Positions 16,108-24,187 of a DNA stretch of 24,209 nucleotides are shown one piece after another. The notes under the pieces are model-generated. The model was not told the DNA's origin. It ran no database searches and saw nothing but the letters and a program-made list of their open reading frames with translations. The first letter of the stretch is position 1. Each line of letters opens with the position of its first letter. The stretch is from an uncultured Clostridia bacterium (GTDB lineage: Bacteria > Bacillota > Clostridia > Oscillospirales > Acutalibacteraceae), in contig CAMFTS010000008.1 of NCBI GenBank assembly GCA_945988915.1, positions 1 to 24,209 on the forward strand, given 5' to 3'. Position numbers and translations under genes: made by a program.

Positions 16108-16136
16108 ATTATATCAAACGGAAAAACCGTTGTCAA
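16108..16136 (-). promoter_or_regulatory. SigA-type promoter with embedded dyad, drives membrane genes and larEBC
   Basis: On the minus strand TTGACA (16136-16131), a 17-nt spacer and TATAAT (16113-16108) give a full-consensus promoter about 37 nt before the first gene of the operon. The spacer contains the dyad AACGG-AAAAA-CCGTT (16117-16131 on the plus strand), a likely repressor site. Confidence 0.85.
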
Positions 16137-16163
16137 TTAAAGTATGACAATAATGAACTCATA

Positions 16164-17792
16164 TTAAAGGGTTGCCGTATCAGGCGTTGCCTCGGTTAAG
16201 TTGCTATCATCTTCCGGTGTTAATGTCCTTATGCCTGCAAGTGCCTGTAATATCCACTTTGCATCTACAATGGATATTTTGCCGTCTTCGTTAACATCTG
16301 CCGCAAGCATAGCCGCATCGTCTAAATCAACCGATTTTGCAACAAACTGCAAAACTCTCTTCGCATCGACAATTGACAGCTTGCCGTCATCGTTGACATC
16401 GCCTATACGGTATTCAATTTCTGCTCTTTCAGTCAAATTATTGTATGCATCTTCAAGCATTTGAATTGCTTCAGCTATCTGTTCACAAGTTGCATTTGTA
16501 CTGTTTATCAGTGACTGTGCGGAATTGATTGCTTCAGACAGTGTATTTGCTGAAGAAATTGTATATAGAGTCTTGTCAAATTCACCTATATTTTCTATTT
16601 TCTCGACTAACTGTGCGGTAAGCTCCTCTTTATTGCCAATAGAAATAAATTCATAGCCGTTTTCGTTTGCATAGCGTTGAGCAAAAGTGTCCTCATAGCC
16701 GTAGATAAATTCAAGCTCTGTATCGGCAAATGCATTTTTACCGATATTCACTGTTTTTGAAGGAATTGTTACACTTTGAATATATGCAAAACGGAAAGAA
16801 CCGTCAGCAATCAATGTTGTATCAGGCTTGATAACATATCCGTTATCAACATTTCCTGCATATATAAGGTAATTTCCGATATAAAGTGCGCCATCTTCAA
16901 GCTTAGCATTATCAAAATACGGCGTGCCGGCAAAAGCATCTTCGCCTATAGAAGTTAAAGTCTTAGGCAATGTAAGCTTTGCTACAGAGCTGTTTGCAAA
17001 AGCCTCATCTGCTATTCTGATAACCTTGTATCCGTCAACTGTTTCGGGTATTTTAAGCTCTTTAACATCCTCGCTGTAACCCGTAATTTCAACAGTTTTA
17101 TCTGTTTTTGAAAGGACATTATATTCCCAATACGGAGCTACACCGTACTTCGTGTCAATTTGGTCATAGTTTTTTGCGTGATAACGAATAACGGATTCGT
17201 ATCCTGCTATTTTTTCAACTGAACGGTTAAGTGACTTAACTGCACATTCCTGATCCCAACCGCAATCGTATGTAGATACTCTCTGCTGTTCTGCATCATA
17301 ACCCAAGAATATTACATAATGTGAGCTCGGTCTTTTAAAAAGAATGGCATCTCCTACTTTGCATTTCTTGAAGAAGCTGTCAAGCTCTGAAATTCTTGTT
17401 TGTTTATCCTTGTTTGAATCAATGGTGATAGTTGTTTGATCAACTGAGTTCTCCCATGTGAATTCCACACCGAAAATATACCTGAAAACGAAATGAACAA
17501 ATCCGCAACAGGAATATGCACTCCACATATTATCCCAATTATATCCGTGTGCTCTTGCAACATCGGGATAATAGCAATTATCCGATGATATGCTTGTGCT
17601 TGGCTTTCCGTCAACGGTAAAGTAAACCTGATTCTCATCGCTCTGGCTGGTTGCAGGCGGAAATTCCTCCATTACCTCGTTAAGCTTTTTCTGCACTCCT
17701 CCGATGGCACTTGCAGAAAGTGAACACGGAATTAGTATTGAGATTGTCATTACAACCGTCATTACTAATGAAATAATTCTTTTAGCTTTCAT
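16164..17792 (-). CDS. Secreted NlpC/P60-like cysteine hydrolase with LRR, FIVAR-like and dockerin domains
   Basis: 542 residues from the ATG at 17792, which has GGGGGAA upstream and directly opens a signal peptide (MKAKRIISLVMTVVMTISIL, cut near SASA); a 26-codon longer reading lacks this sense. Order: NlpC/P60- or CHAP-like domain at about 75-210 with Cys95/Cys96 (YSCCGFVHF) and His158 (SSHYVIFLGYD); BspA-type leucine-rich repeats (about 245-385; e.g. FANSSVAKLTLPKTLTSIGE); a FIVAR-like helical module (413-454); and a type I dockerin (463-521) with two Ca loops, DVNDDGKLSIVDAK and DVNEDGKISIVDAK. Probably exported, attached by cohesin to a scaffoldin, and acting on peptide or amide bonds of cell wall or another protein. 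Catalytic family assigned by motif only. Confidence 0.8.
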   Translation of the reverse strand: MKAKRIISLVMTVVMTISILIPCSLSASAIGGVQKKLNEVMEEFPPATSQSDENQVYFTVDGKPSTSISSDNCYYPDVARAHGYNWDNMWSAYSCCGFVHFVFRYIFGVEFTWENSVDQTTITIDSNKDKQTRISELDSFFKKCKVGDAILFKRPSSHYVIFLGYDAEQQRVSTYDCGWDQECAVKSLNRSVEKIAGYESVIRYHAKNYDQIDTKYGVAPYWEYNVLSKTDKTVEITGYSEDVKELKIPETVDGYKVIRIADEAFANSSVAKLTLPKTLTSIGEDAFAGTPYFDNAKLEDGALYIGNYLIYAGNVDNGYVIKPDTTLIADGSFRFAYIQSVTIPSKTVNIGKNAFADTELEFIYGYEDTFAQRYANENGYEFISIGNKEELTAQLVEKIENIGEFDKTLYTISSANTLSEAINSAQSLINSTNATCEQIAEAIQMLEDAYNNLTERAEIEYRIGDVNDDGKLSIVDAKRVLQFVAKSVDLDDAAMLAADVNEDGKISIVDAKWILQALAGIRTLTPEDDSNLTEATPDTATL

Positions 17793-17823
17793 ATATGTTC
17801 CCCCAAAAGCAATAATTTCTTCA

Positions 17824-17852
17824 ATTTTATCATAATTACAATAATTCTGCAA
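17824..17852 (-). promoter_or_regulatory. SigA-type promoter of the NlpC/dockerin gene
   Basis: Minus strand TTGCAG (17852-17847), 17-nt spacer, TAAAAT (17829-17824), 32 nt before the ATG at 17792. It lies back-to-back with the spoIVA promoter. Confidence 0.55.
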
Positions 17853-17865
17853 GTTGTGTTTTGTT

Positions 17866-17895
17866 GGCATACTTTGTACTTTTTAATCATACTAT
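17866..17895 (+). promoter_or_regulatory. Sigma-E-like promoter of spoIVA
   Basis: GGCATACT (17866-17873), 14-nt spacer, CATACTAT (17888-17895). This is close to the mother-cell SigE consensus (GKCATATT, 13-14 nt, CATACNNT). spoIVA is a known SigE target in Bacillus. The ATG is 75 nt downstream of the -10. Confidence 0.6.
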
Positions 17896-17969
17896 TATTA
17901 CTGAAGAAATTAAATATTGCAATCAAGCAACATAAATTCTGCAAAAGGCAGAATTCGGGAGGTAATACA

Positions 17970-19451
17970 ATGACAGCAGAAAAAAGTATTTATACTGACA
18001 TTGCCGAAAGAACAAACGGTGATATTTATGTCGGTGTAGTAGGTCCGGTAAGAACAGGCAAGTCAACATTTATTAAAAAATTTATGGATACACTTGTTAT
18101 TCCTAATATACAAAATGAAGCACAACATACACGAGCTATTGACGAATTGCCGCAATCTTCAGCAGGAAGAACTATTATGACGACAGAGCCGAAATTCATA
18201 CCCGAAAGCGCCGTCGAAATAACCTTAGCAGATAATGCAAGCCTTAATGTAAGAATGATTGACTGTGTTGGTTACATAGTGCCAAGCTCTTTAGGTTATA
18301 TTGAAAATGAAACACCTCGTATGGTTCACACGCCTTGGTTTGAAGAAGAAATTCCGTTCAATATGGCTGCTGAAATCGGCACGCAAAAAGTAATAACAGA
18401 ACATTCAACAATCGGTCTTGTTGTTACTACCGACGGAAGCATAAGTGATATTCCGCGAGCTGAATACGAAGAAGCCGAAGAGCGTGTAATAAACGAATTA
18501 AAAGAGCTCGGCAAGCCTTTTGTTGTATTGCTTAACTGTACCTCACCTAAAAGCGAGGAAGCAACTGTTACTGCTTCTAAGTTAACTGAAAAATATTCAG
18601 TACCTGTAATGCCTGTAAACTGTCTTGAGCTTGAAGAAGAAGAAATAAAAGAAATACTTACTCAGATTCTTTTTGAATTTCCTATCAGAGAAATTGCAGT
18701 TGATTTCCCACAATGGCTTGTTTCACTTCCCGGAGATCATTGGCTCAGAAGCAGTGTTTATTCAACCGTTAATTCGGCAAGTGATAAAATGGCTCTTGTA
18801 AGAGATGTCGGATTGCTCACTCAAGAGCTTTCTCTCAGCGAATACATAAGCGAAGCAAAAGTTACAAATATGAATCTCGGTGACGGAAGCGCTTGGATTT
18901 CAGTAACTATGAGCAACGGGCTTTTTTATAAAATTATTGCTGAGCAAACAAATATTGAAATTAAAAACGAACAGGAGTTAATGACTTGCATTTGCGAACT
19001 CAGCAAGGCTAAAAAAGAATATGATAAAATAAAGTCCGCTCTTGATGAGGTGGAGAATACCGGTTACGGAATAATTATGCCGGATATTGAAGAGCTAAAG
19101 CTTCAGGAACCCGAAATAATAAAACAAGGCGGAAGATACGGAGTCAGACTCTCGGCATCAGCACCGTCAATTCATATGCTGAAAGCAAACATCGAAACAG
19201 AAGTGGCACCGATTGTAGGAACGGAAAATCAGTCGGAAGAACTAATTAAATATTTACTTGAAGGTTTTGAAGAAGAGCCGGAAAGAATCTGGGAGTCAAA
19301 TATTTTCGGTAAATCATTAAATGAGCTTGTCAACGAAGGCTTACGCAATAAGCTATATCATATGCCGTCAGAAGCAAGAATGAAAATGCAAGAAACGCTT
19401 GAGCGTGTTATCAATGAAGGCTGTAACGGTTTAATTTGCATAATTTTATAA
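17970..19451 (+). CDS. spoIVA: SpoIVA, stage IV sporulation protein A (spore coat morphogenetic ATPase)
   Basis: 493 residues from ATG 17970, close to the 492 of B. subtilis SpoIVA. GGGAGG 9 nt upstream fixes this start over a longer reading from 17856. The Walker A motif GPVRTGKST (25-33) and the following TRAIDELPQSSAGRTIMTTE stretch belong to its TRAFAC-like ATPase domain; the middle and C-terminal domains run full length to NGLICIIL. SpoIVA polymerises on the outer forespore surface using ATP and, with SpoVM, founds the coat basement layer. It shows that the organism, or its recent ancestor, forms endospores. Monocistronic, closed by its own terminator. Confidence 0.97.
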   Translation: MTAEKSIYTDIAERTNGDIYVGVVGPVRTGKSTFIKKFMDTLVIPNIQNEAQHTRAIDELPQSSAGRTIMTTEPKFIPESAVEITLADNASLNVRMIDCVGYIVPSSLGYIENETPRMVHTPWFEEEIPFNMAAEIGTQKVITEHSTIGLVVTTDGSISDIPRAEYEEAEERVINELKELGKPFVVLLNCTSPKSEEATVTASKLTEKYSVPVMPVNCLELEEEEIKEILTQILFEFPIREIAVDFPQWLVSLPGDHWLRSSVYSTVNSASDKMALVRDVGLLTQELSLSEYISEAKVTNMNLGDGSAWISVTMSNGLFYKIIAEQTNIEIKNEQELMTCICELSKAKKEYDKIKSALDEVENTGYGIIMPDIEELKLQEPEIIKQGGRYGVRLSASAPSIHMLKANIETEVAPIVGTENQSEELIKYLLEGFEEEPERIWESNIFGKSLNELVNEGLRNKLYHMPSEARMKMQETLERVINEGCNGLICIIL

Positions 19452-19484
19452 AAAAATAAGCCGATAAAAATCGGCTTATTTTTT
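19451..19484 (+). terminator. spoIVA intrinsic terminator
   Basis: AAAAAATAAGCCGA (19451-19464) pairs with TCGGCTTATTTTTT (19471-19484) around TAAAAA, directly overlapping the spoIVA stop codon. Confidence 0.92.
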
Positions 19485-19547
19485 ATTGGAATAATATAAT
19501 TATTTTTGACAATAATACTGATAAAGAAAAAATAAGGAGTGAAAAAA

Positions 19548-19763
19548 ATGCTTGATAGAATTGCTTTAATTCTTTTAATAATCGGTGGACTGAATTGGGG
19601 TTCAATCGGTTTATTTCAGTTTGACATAGTAAGTTGGATTTTCAACGGACAGGATGCAATCTTAAGTAGAATTGTTTACACACTGGTTGCGTTATCAGCT
19701 GTTTGGTGCATTTCTCTTTTGTTCAGAGAAAATGAACTCGTTGAAAGCGATATGACCGACTGA
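19548..19763 (+). CDS. DUF378 (YuzA-like) small membrane protein
   Basis: 71 residues from ATG 19548, with AAGGAG at 19534-19539. A GTG at 19539 in the same frame overlaps that ribosome site and is rejected as the start. Two hydrophobic segments (about 4-25 and 39-58) and the motif RIALILLIIGGLNWGSIGLF typify DUF378. Function of the family is unknown. A TTGACA at 19506 could be its -35, but no good -10 follows. Confidence 0.88.
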   Translation: MLDRIALILLIIGGLNWGSIGLFQFDIVSWIFNGQDAILSRIVYTLVALSAVWCISLLFRENELVESDMTD

Positions 19764-19770
19764 TAAAAAG

Positions 19771-19798
19771 AAACACCGTCGGAAAACCGACGGTGTTT
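19771..19798. terminator. Bidirectional intrinsic terminator
   Basis: AAACACCGTCGG (19771-19782), AAAA loop, CCGACGGTGTTT (19787-19798). It lies between the converging DUF378 gene and the large dockerin gene, with an A-tract on the left that gives a T-tract for leftward transcripts. Confidence 0.9.
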
Positions 19799-19822
19799 AA
19801 TTTATATAATAGAGCTTAAAAA

Positions 19823-22582
19823 TTACTTATTAACAATCTTTTCAAGAATCTTCTTTGCATCAATAACGCTGATCTTGCCGTCATAGTTCATATCAGCAAG
19901 TTCAAAGTTTTTGCCTTCAAGTTCATAAAGGTTTACGACTGTCTTAAGTACTAACTTAGCATCAACAACTGAAACTCTTGAGCTCATATCAACGTCACCC
20001 ATTTCATAATCGCAATAAGTGAAGTTGTTATAAACTGCTTTCATTGTTTCATCAGCTGATAATACCACACCACTGAATGTTGCATTAAGGTTGCAATCAT
20101 AACTCATGCCCAATTTATCAATTGTACCGTCGCCGTAAATATTATCTGCGTCAGCACCGGCAAAAGAAACATAGCCCTCAATATTTGTATATGTAACATC
20201 ACAGGGTTCATCATCTGAAATAAATGAAATTCCGAAGCTGTCAGCAATCTGAATAGCAAGCTTATCTCTAAGTTCAGAAGCAGATGTAAAATCGTTTGTA
20301 AAGCGGCTGAGAGCGCTCATTTCATCCTTTTCAGGGTTTACTTCATCTCTGAATGTAAATACGATAGCATTCTTTTCAGCATCATATTTAATCGTGTCAA
20401 TATCGTTAGCTTCAAGTGCCGTTGCTTTAAGTGCATAATTATCACCAAGGTAATCTGCAGCGTTCTCTGTTACAGGAACTGAAGCTGAGAAATCTGTTAT
20501 ATCCATATCAGAGAGAATAAAATCTTTGAGGGTATCGTTAGCAACACCTGTAACAGATGAGCCTAAAAGACCGGCAATCATATCCAAAACGCCTGTTACT
20601 GTACCAACAGTAGAGCCGGATATATCAACAATAGGCTCGCCTACGAAAGATGCATTTCTTTCGTAATCATAACCCGCTTTTTCATAAGCCGCAAATGCAC
20701 TAGCCTGGTTAAGTACATCTACAAAAACTGAAGAATCAATGTCGGTTTCAGGATTAAATCTGTCAATGTTAACATAGTTAATTGTTGCTGTATAAATACC
20801 TGAAACTGTATCACTGTCAATAGCATCAGCAAGATAAAGATCTGCTGAATAGTTTATATCATAAACAAAGTTAATTGATTTAAGCTGAAGCTGACCGCCA
20901 ACTGATGCAAATGTTGCATTGAGAGTAATATTCTTAAAGCTAACATTAAGATTATCAATTGAAGAGCCTTTGGTTAAATCTGCAAAATCCGCAACAATTT
21001 CATCGATAACGCTTGCAGAAATACCGTTATCATAAATTTCATCGATTACGCTTTCACCTGCATTTGGAATAAATTCCTCATCATTAAACTTAAGAGTAAG
21101 ATTATTATTAAATGCAGTATATGTATAGCTCTTAATTTTTGCGGCATCAATAGTCATAGCTTTAAGAGCATCAGCACCGAGGATATCAGCACCGTTAACT
21201 CCCTTACCGACAGTATAATATCTGCCGTCATATACTATGTCGCCCATTTCATCGAGAGCTAATCTATTCATAATGATATCATCAAAAGTATATCTTGCTG
21301 CTTCATCATCATAGTATTCGCCATTAAAAGAGCTCTCCGGATTTGTGTTAATATAGCCGTCATATTCCGGATACTTGTCTTTGAGAATATTAGAAAGAGC
21401 TGCAACTGTTGAGTCGTTCAAACTGCTTGAAGCATTTGAATGCATAGCATTAGAAACTACAACATTTTTATTGAATTTATAACCTGATGTAATATGAGCA
21501 TCTGTTGCTGAAGCATCAACAGCATAAGCTGTTTCTGCATTTACAAGATCAATAAGTTCAGCTGCTGTAACTGCTGCAATGACTTCTTTAATATTAGTAT
21601 ATGAAGCAGTAACAACCTCTTCTGCAGCATATGGGAATTCTACATCAGAGAAATCAAATCTGATGTTTGCGCTATATGCAATCTTGTAATAAACTTCAAT
21701 ACCTGTAAGAGTGGTAAATGTATCGCCTGCTGCATAACGAACATCACCGACAATTCTGTCTTCAGTAAGAGTAGTTGTCTTAAATTTAGGTGTAACTATA
21801 ATGCTGTTTACAGCATATTTAAAGTGTGTTGCGTCCTTAACAGCAGAATTTGACTTAATAGCTGCAAGAACTGCATCAGCTTGCTTAGAATCGAAAATAG
21901 AAATTATCTTTGCAAGAGATGAATCTTCGGTTTTTGCCGGTTCAATTGCAGAATCCTGATCTGCAAGAACGATATCTGCAAGGTTAAAAGCTCCTGAAGA
22001 AGTATTGTAATTGATAATATCAGCAGAATCAAGGTCAATAACCTTAATTGCGTTTTCACCGAGAGGGTTAACGCCGGTCTTTCCGGGATCTACAGATGTG
22101 TTTTCAATAGAAGTAGTAATGTAATCAGACACAACTTCTTCCATTTTGAAATTATCATTAATATACTTAGCAACGTCAACATCTATAATTGTACCGTTGG
22201 CATCACGAGTAATATACTTCTCATCTTGAATTTTTGAAGCAAGGAAATCACCATACGGATCAGCTGACTGATCAGCAGCATCTAACCCTGCATTATAAGC
22301 AGTTGCCGCATTAAGAACAGTAGTACTATCCATTTGTGTAAATGTCTTGCTTACAATTCTTGAGAATGTGTAGCTTGCAGGATATGAGAAATATGTATTC
22401 TCATTCCATTTACCTTCATTTACGGTAATAGGTGTTGTAGAAGTAAGATATGTTGTAGTATCTTTAAGTGCCTGTGCCATAGCTGCCTCGTCAGCAGGTG
22501 CTGCTGCAAAAGATACCAATCCTACTGAGAAGCAACCGAGAAGCATGGTTACTGTCAAAAGTACGGATAAAACCTTTTTCAT
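19823..22582 (-). CDS. Large secreted protein with threefold internal repeat and C-terminal dockerin, function unknown
   Basis: 919 residues from ATG 22582 with AAAGGAG upstream; this start opens the signal peptide (MKKVLSVLLTVTMLLGCF, cut near SFAAA). A reading starting 22 codons earlier adds a hydrophilic, untypical lead. The body is Ala/Asp/Asn/Thr-rich and poor in Cys, with a repeated module of about 140 residues near 177-331, 472-606 and 716-855. Each copy has an ALKxxxLxAxDI start, a beta strand around an F-x-D/E pair, and an aromatic Y-x-N ending. The C-terminus (861-919) is a type I dockerin whose second Ca loop is canonical (DMNYDGKISVIDAK) and whose first is degenerate (DVDMSSRVSVVDAK). 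No catalytic domain is recognisable; adhesion, binding or structural roles are possible. Confidence 0.85.
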   Translation of the reverse strand: MKKVLSVLLTVTMLLGCFSVGLVSFAAAPADEAAMAQALKDTTTYLTSTTPITVNEGKWNENTYFSYPASYTFSRIVSKTFTQMDSTTVLNAATAYNAGLDAADQSADPYGDFLASKIQDEKYITRDANGTIIDVDVAKYINDNFKMEEVVSDYITTSIENTSVDPGKTGVNPLGENAIKVIDLDSADIINYNTSSGAFNLADIVLADQDSAIEPAKTEDSSLAKIISIFDSKQADAVLAAIKSNSAVKDATHFKYAVNSIIVTPKFKTTTLTEDRIVGDVRYAAGDTFTTLTGIEVYYKIAYSANIRFDFSDVEFPYAAEEVVTASYTNIKEVIAAVTAAELIDLVNAETAYAVDASATDAHITSGYKFNKNVVVSNAMHSNASSSLNDSTVAALSNILKDKYPEYDGYINTNPESSFNGEYYDDEAARYTFDDIIMNRLALDEMGDIVYDGRYYTVGKGVNGADILGADALKAMTIDAAKIKSYTYTAFNNNLTLKFNDEEFIPNAGESVIDEIYDNGISASVIDEIVADFADLTKGSSIDNLNVSFKNITLNATFASVGGQLQLKSINFVYDINYSADLYLADAIDSDTVSGIYTATINYVNIDRFNPETDIDSSVFVDVLNQASAFAAYEKAGYDYERNASFVGEPIVDISGSTVGTVTGVLDMIAGLLGSSVTGVANDTLKDFILSDMDITDFSASVPVTENAADYLGDNYALKATALEANDIDTIKYDAEKNAIVFTFRDEVNPEKDEMSALSRFTNDFTSASELRDKLAIQIADSFGISFISDDEPCDVTYTNIEGYVSFAGADADNIYGDGTIDKLGMSYDCNLNATFSGVVLSADETMKAVYNNFTYCDYEMGDVDMSSRVSVVDAKLVLKTVVNLYELEGKNFELADMNYDGKISVIDAKKILEKIVNK

Positions 22583-22628
22583 TTTTTTAAGCTCCTTTAA
22601 ATAAGTTTTTGTACTTTTACTCCCTGTT

Positions 22629-22697
22629 TTGGGATAAAACTGTCCCAAGGGTGCATAATTACATAGTTATAATAACACAATAAAATTTCTTTTGCAA
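22629..22697 (-). promoter_or_regulatory. SigA-type promoter and leader hairpin of the large dockerin gene
   Basis: Minus strand TTGCAA (22697-22692), 17-nt spacer, TATTAT (22674-22669). The roughly 80-nt leader then contains a hairpin, TTGGGA/TCCCAA at 22648-22643 and 22634-22629 with an 8-nt loop, well ahead of the ribosome site. The hairpin might stabilise the mRNA or act in control. Confidence 0.5.
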
Positions 22698-22734
22698 TAA
22701 AAATTTTTTAAAAATCAACAAAAAATTCTCGCTT

Positions 22735-24099
22735 TTATTCTTTTTCAGGATCAAAGCCTTTTTTTATTAAAGAAATAATCGGAATAATTATTAACGCCCC
22801 GACACCGGCTGCGGCAAAGAACATTACATTTCCGGGTGCAGAGGTCTCAACGCCGTAATCATTAACATATGTAAATGATGATACTCTGCAAACGATATTT
22901 CCTATAATCGGTCCTACAACCATAGGTATAAGAACAAAGAAAATCATTCTAACTCCTTGAAAAAGTCCTACCTTATCCTTAGGCGTGAAATCTCTGACTG
23001 CAGCATTAAGCATAATCATCAACAACGCGTAGCCGGCTAACAAAGGAATTATACATATAAGAAACATTGAGACGCTGTTTGCAAAGCCTGTAATAATCAG
23101 CCCCAAAATAAAGAGTATTACCGAGACTGCAATAAACTTATCTTTTCCGAGTTTATCAATGAGCTTGCCCATAAGTACTATCAGTGCTATAACTGCAATT
23201 AACACTATAGGTGCGGCTATCAGTACAGGTGTGGTGATATTGGACATCATATTTTCCAAATCAAAACCAAGTCCGTTCGTCAGATAAATGAATATGTACG
23301 GAAAGAAAACCTGAACTGCCGTCGAGAAAATGCAAACCGCTGCAAGCGAAAGATATAATCTTGAGTTTTCTTTTACAACCTCAGGCCTGAATCCATAGAA
23401 AAGCTCTTTGAAGTAAGGTGTATCTTTTTTTATTCCGTCGCCGGAATCCTTAATTGAAAACATGCCTATTATTCCGCAAATAATTACGGTTGAACCAAGT
23501 AATACAAAGAATTTGCTGTAATCAGCAGTAGCAACTCCTGCCAATCCCATAATTACAACCATGGCAAGTACGGGAAGAATTGCAAGTACGCTTTCCGCAG
23601 TTGCTCTGTTTTTACTGTTTGTTATATCGGTAACCCACGCATTAAATGCAGCATCATTACTTGTTGAGCCCATAAATGTCATTACGCAGTCCATAACAAT
23701 AACCAATGAAACAGTTACCGTAAGAATTTTAGCCTCGTCGGTAATATTAAAAATAGCCGCCGTATTATCTCTTGAGATAAATCCGAACACTCCTGTTGTG
23801 ATGCCCCAAAGCACATAACCGAGTGAAATAAAAATCTTTCTTTTGCCGAGTTTGTCACTCAATGTACCTATTAAAAATGTTGTAACAACAGCAGTAGCGG
23901 CACTTAAAGCGACCATTAAGCTGATTGCAGTCATTACATCTATTGAATTATTGACTGCATTCTGTGTTGCTCCGTTGTAAATTGAATTGTAAAGGAAAGT
24001 ATTAAAATACATATTTTCGACATTCCATGCTATTTGTCCCATAAAGCCGAAAACGATCAAATTAAACCAAAGCCTTGCTCCGAGTTTGTTTTCTTTCAT
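22735..24099 (-). CDS. MFS transporter, GPH/SLC45-like
   Basis: 454 residues, polytopic with about 12 hydrophobic segments. The loop GTLSDKLGKRKIFISLGY (78-95) is the MFS motif between helices 2 and 3, repeated in weaker form as GKLIDKLGKDKF in the second half. The start MKENKLGARLWFNLIVFGFMGQIAWNVENMYFNTF resembles transporters common in gut Clostridia next to sugar genes and distantly related to sucrose/GPH carriers. GGGG precedes the ATG. It runs in the same direction as the dockerin gene downstream, which has its own promoter. Substrate unknown; sugar or glycoside most likely. Confidence 0.85.
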   Translation of the reverse strand: MKENKLGARLWFNLIVFGFMGQIAWNVENMYFNTFLYNSIYNGATQNAVNNSIDVMTAISLMVALSAATAVVTTFLIGTLSDKLGKRKIFISLGYVLWGITTGVFGFISRDNTAAIFNITDEAKILTVTVSLVIVMDCVMTFMGSTSNDAAFNAWVTDITNSKNRATAESVLAILPVLAMVVIMGLAGVATADYSKFFVLLGSTVIICGIIGMFSIKDSGDGIKKDTPYFKELFYGFRPEVVKENSRLYLSLAAVCIFSTAVQVFFPYIFIYLTNGLGFDLENMMSNITTPVLIAAPIVLIAVIALIVLMGKLIDKLGKDKFIAVSVILFILGLIITGFANSVSMFLICIIPLLAGYALLMIMLNAAVRDFTPKDKVGLFQGVRMIFFVLIPMVVGPIIGNIVCRVSSFTYVNDYGVETSAPGNVMFFAAAGVGALIIIPIISLIKKGFDPEKE

Positions 24100-24137
24100 T
24101 TGATTACCCCTTTTATATCATAAATGTATATATAAAA

Positions 24138-24166
24138 AGATTAGCATTTTTCTCTAAATATTTCAA
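24138..24166 (-). promoter_or_regulatory. Possible promoter of the MFS gene
   Basis: Minus strand TTGAAA (24166-24161), 17-nt spacer, TAATCT (24143-24138) with TGC directly before it (extended -10). It lies 39 nt before the ATG. Confidence 0.45.
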
Positions 24167-24187
24167 CATATAATATATAATTATATA

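Noticed and set aside
17793..17870. Longer start for the NlpC/dockerin protein
   Set aside because: The extra 26 residues precede a perfect signal peptide, and the ATG at 17792 has a good ribosome site.
17856..17969. Longer start for SpoIVA
   Set aside because: The extra 38 residues cover the promoter region and are absent from SpoIVA proteins; ATG 17970 has GGGAGG.
22583..22648. Longer start for the large dockerin protein
   Set aside because: It would put a hydrophilic lead before the signal peptide and overlaps the leader hairpin and the ribosome site.
1..24187. CRISPR array or toxin-antitoxin or phage defence system
   Set aside because: No regularly spaced direct repeats, cas genes, phage genes or recognisable defence genes were found on either strand.
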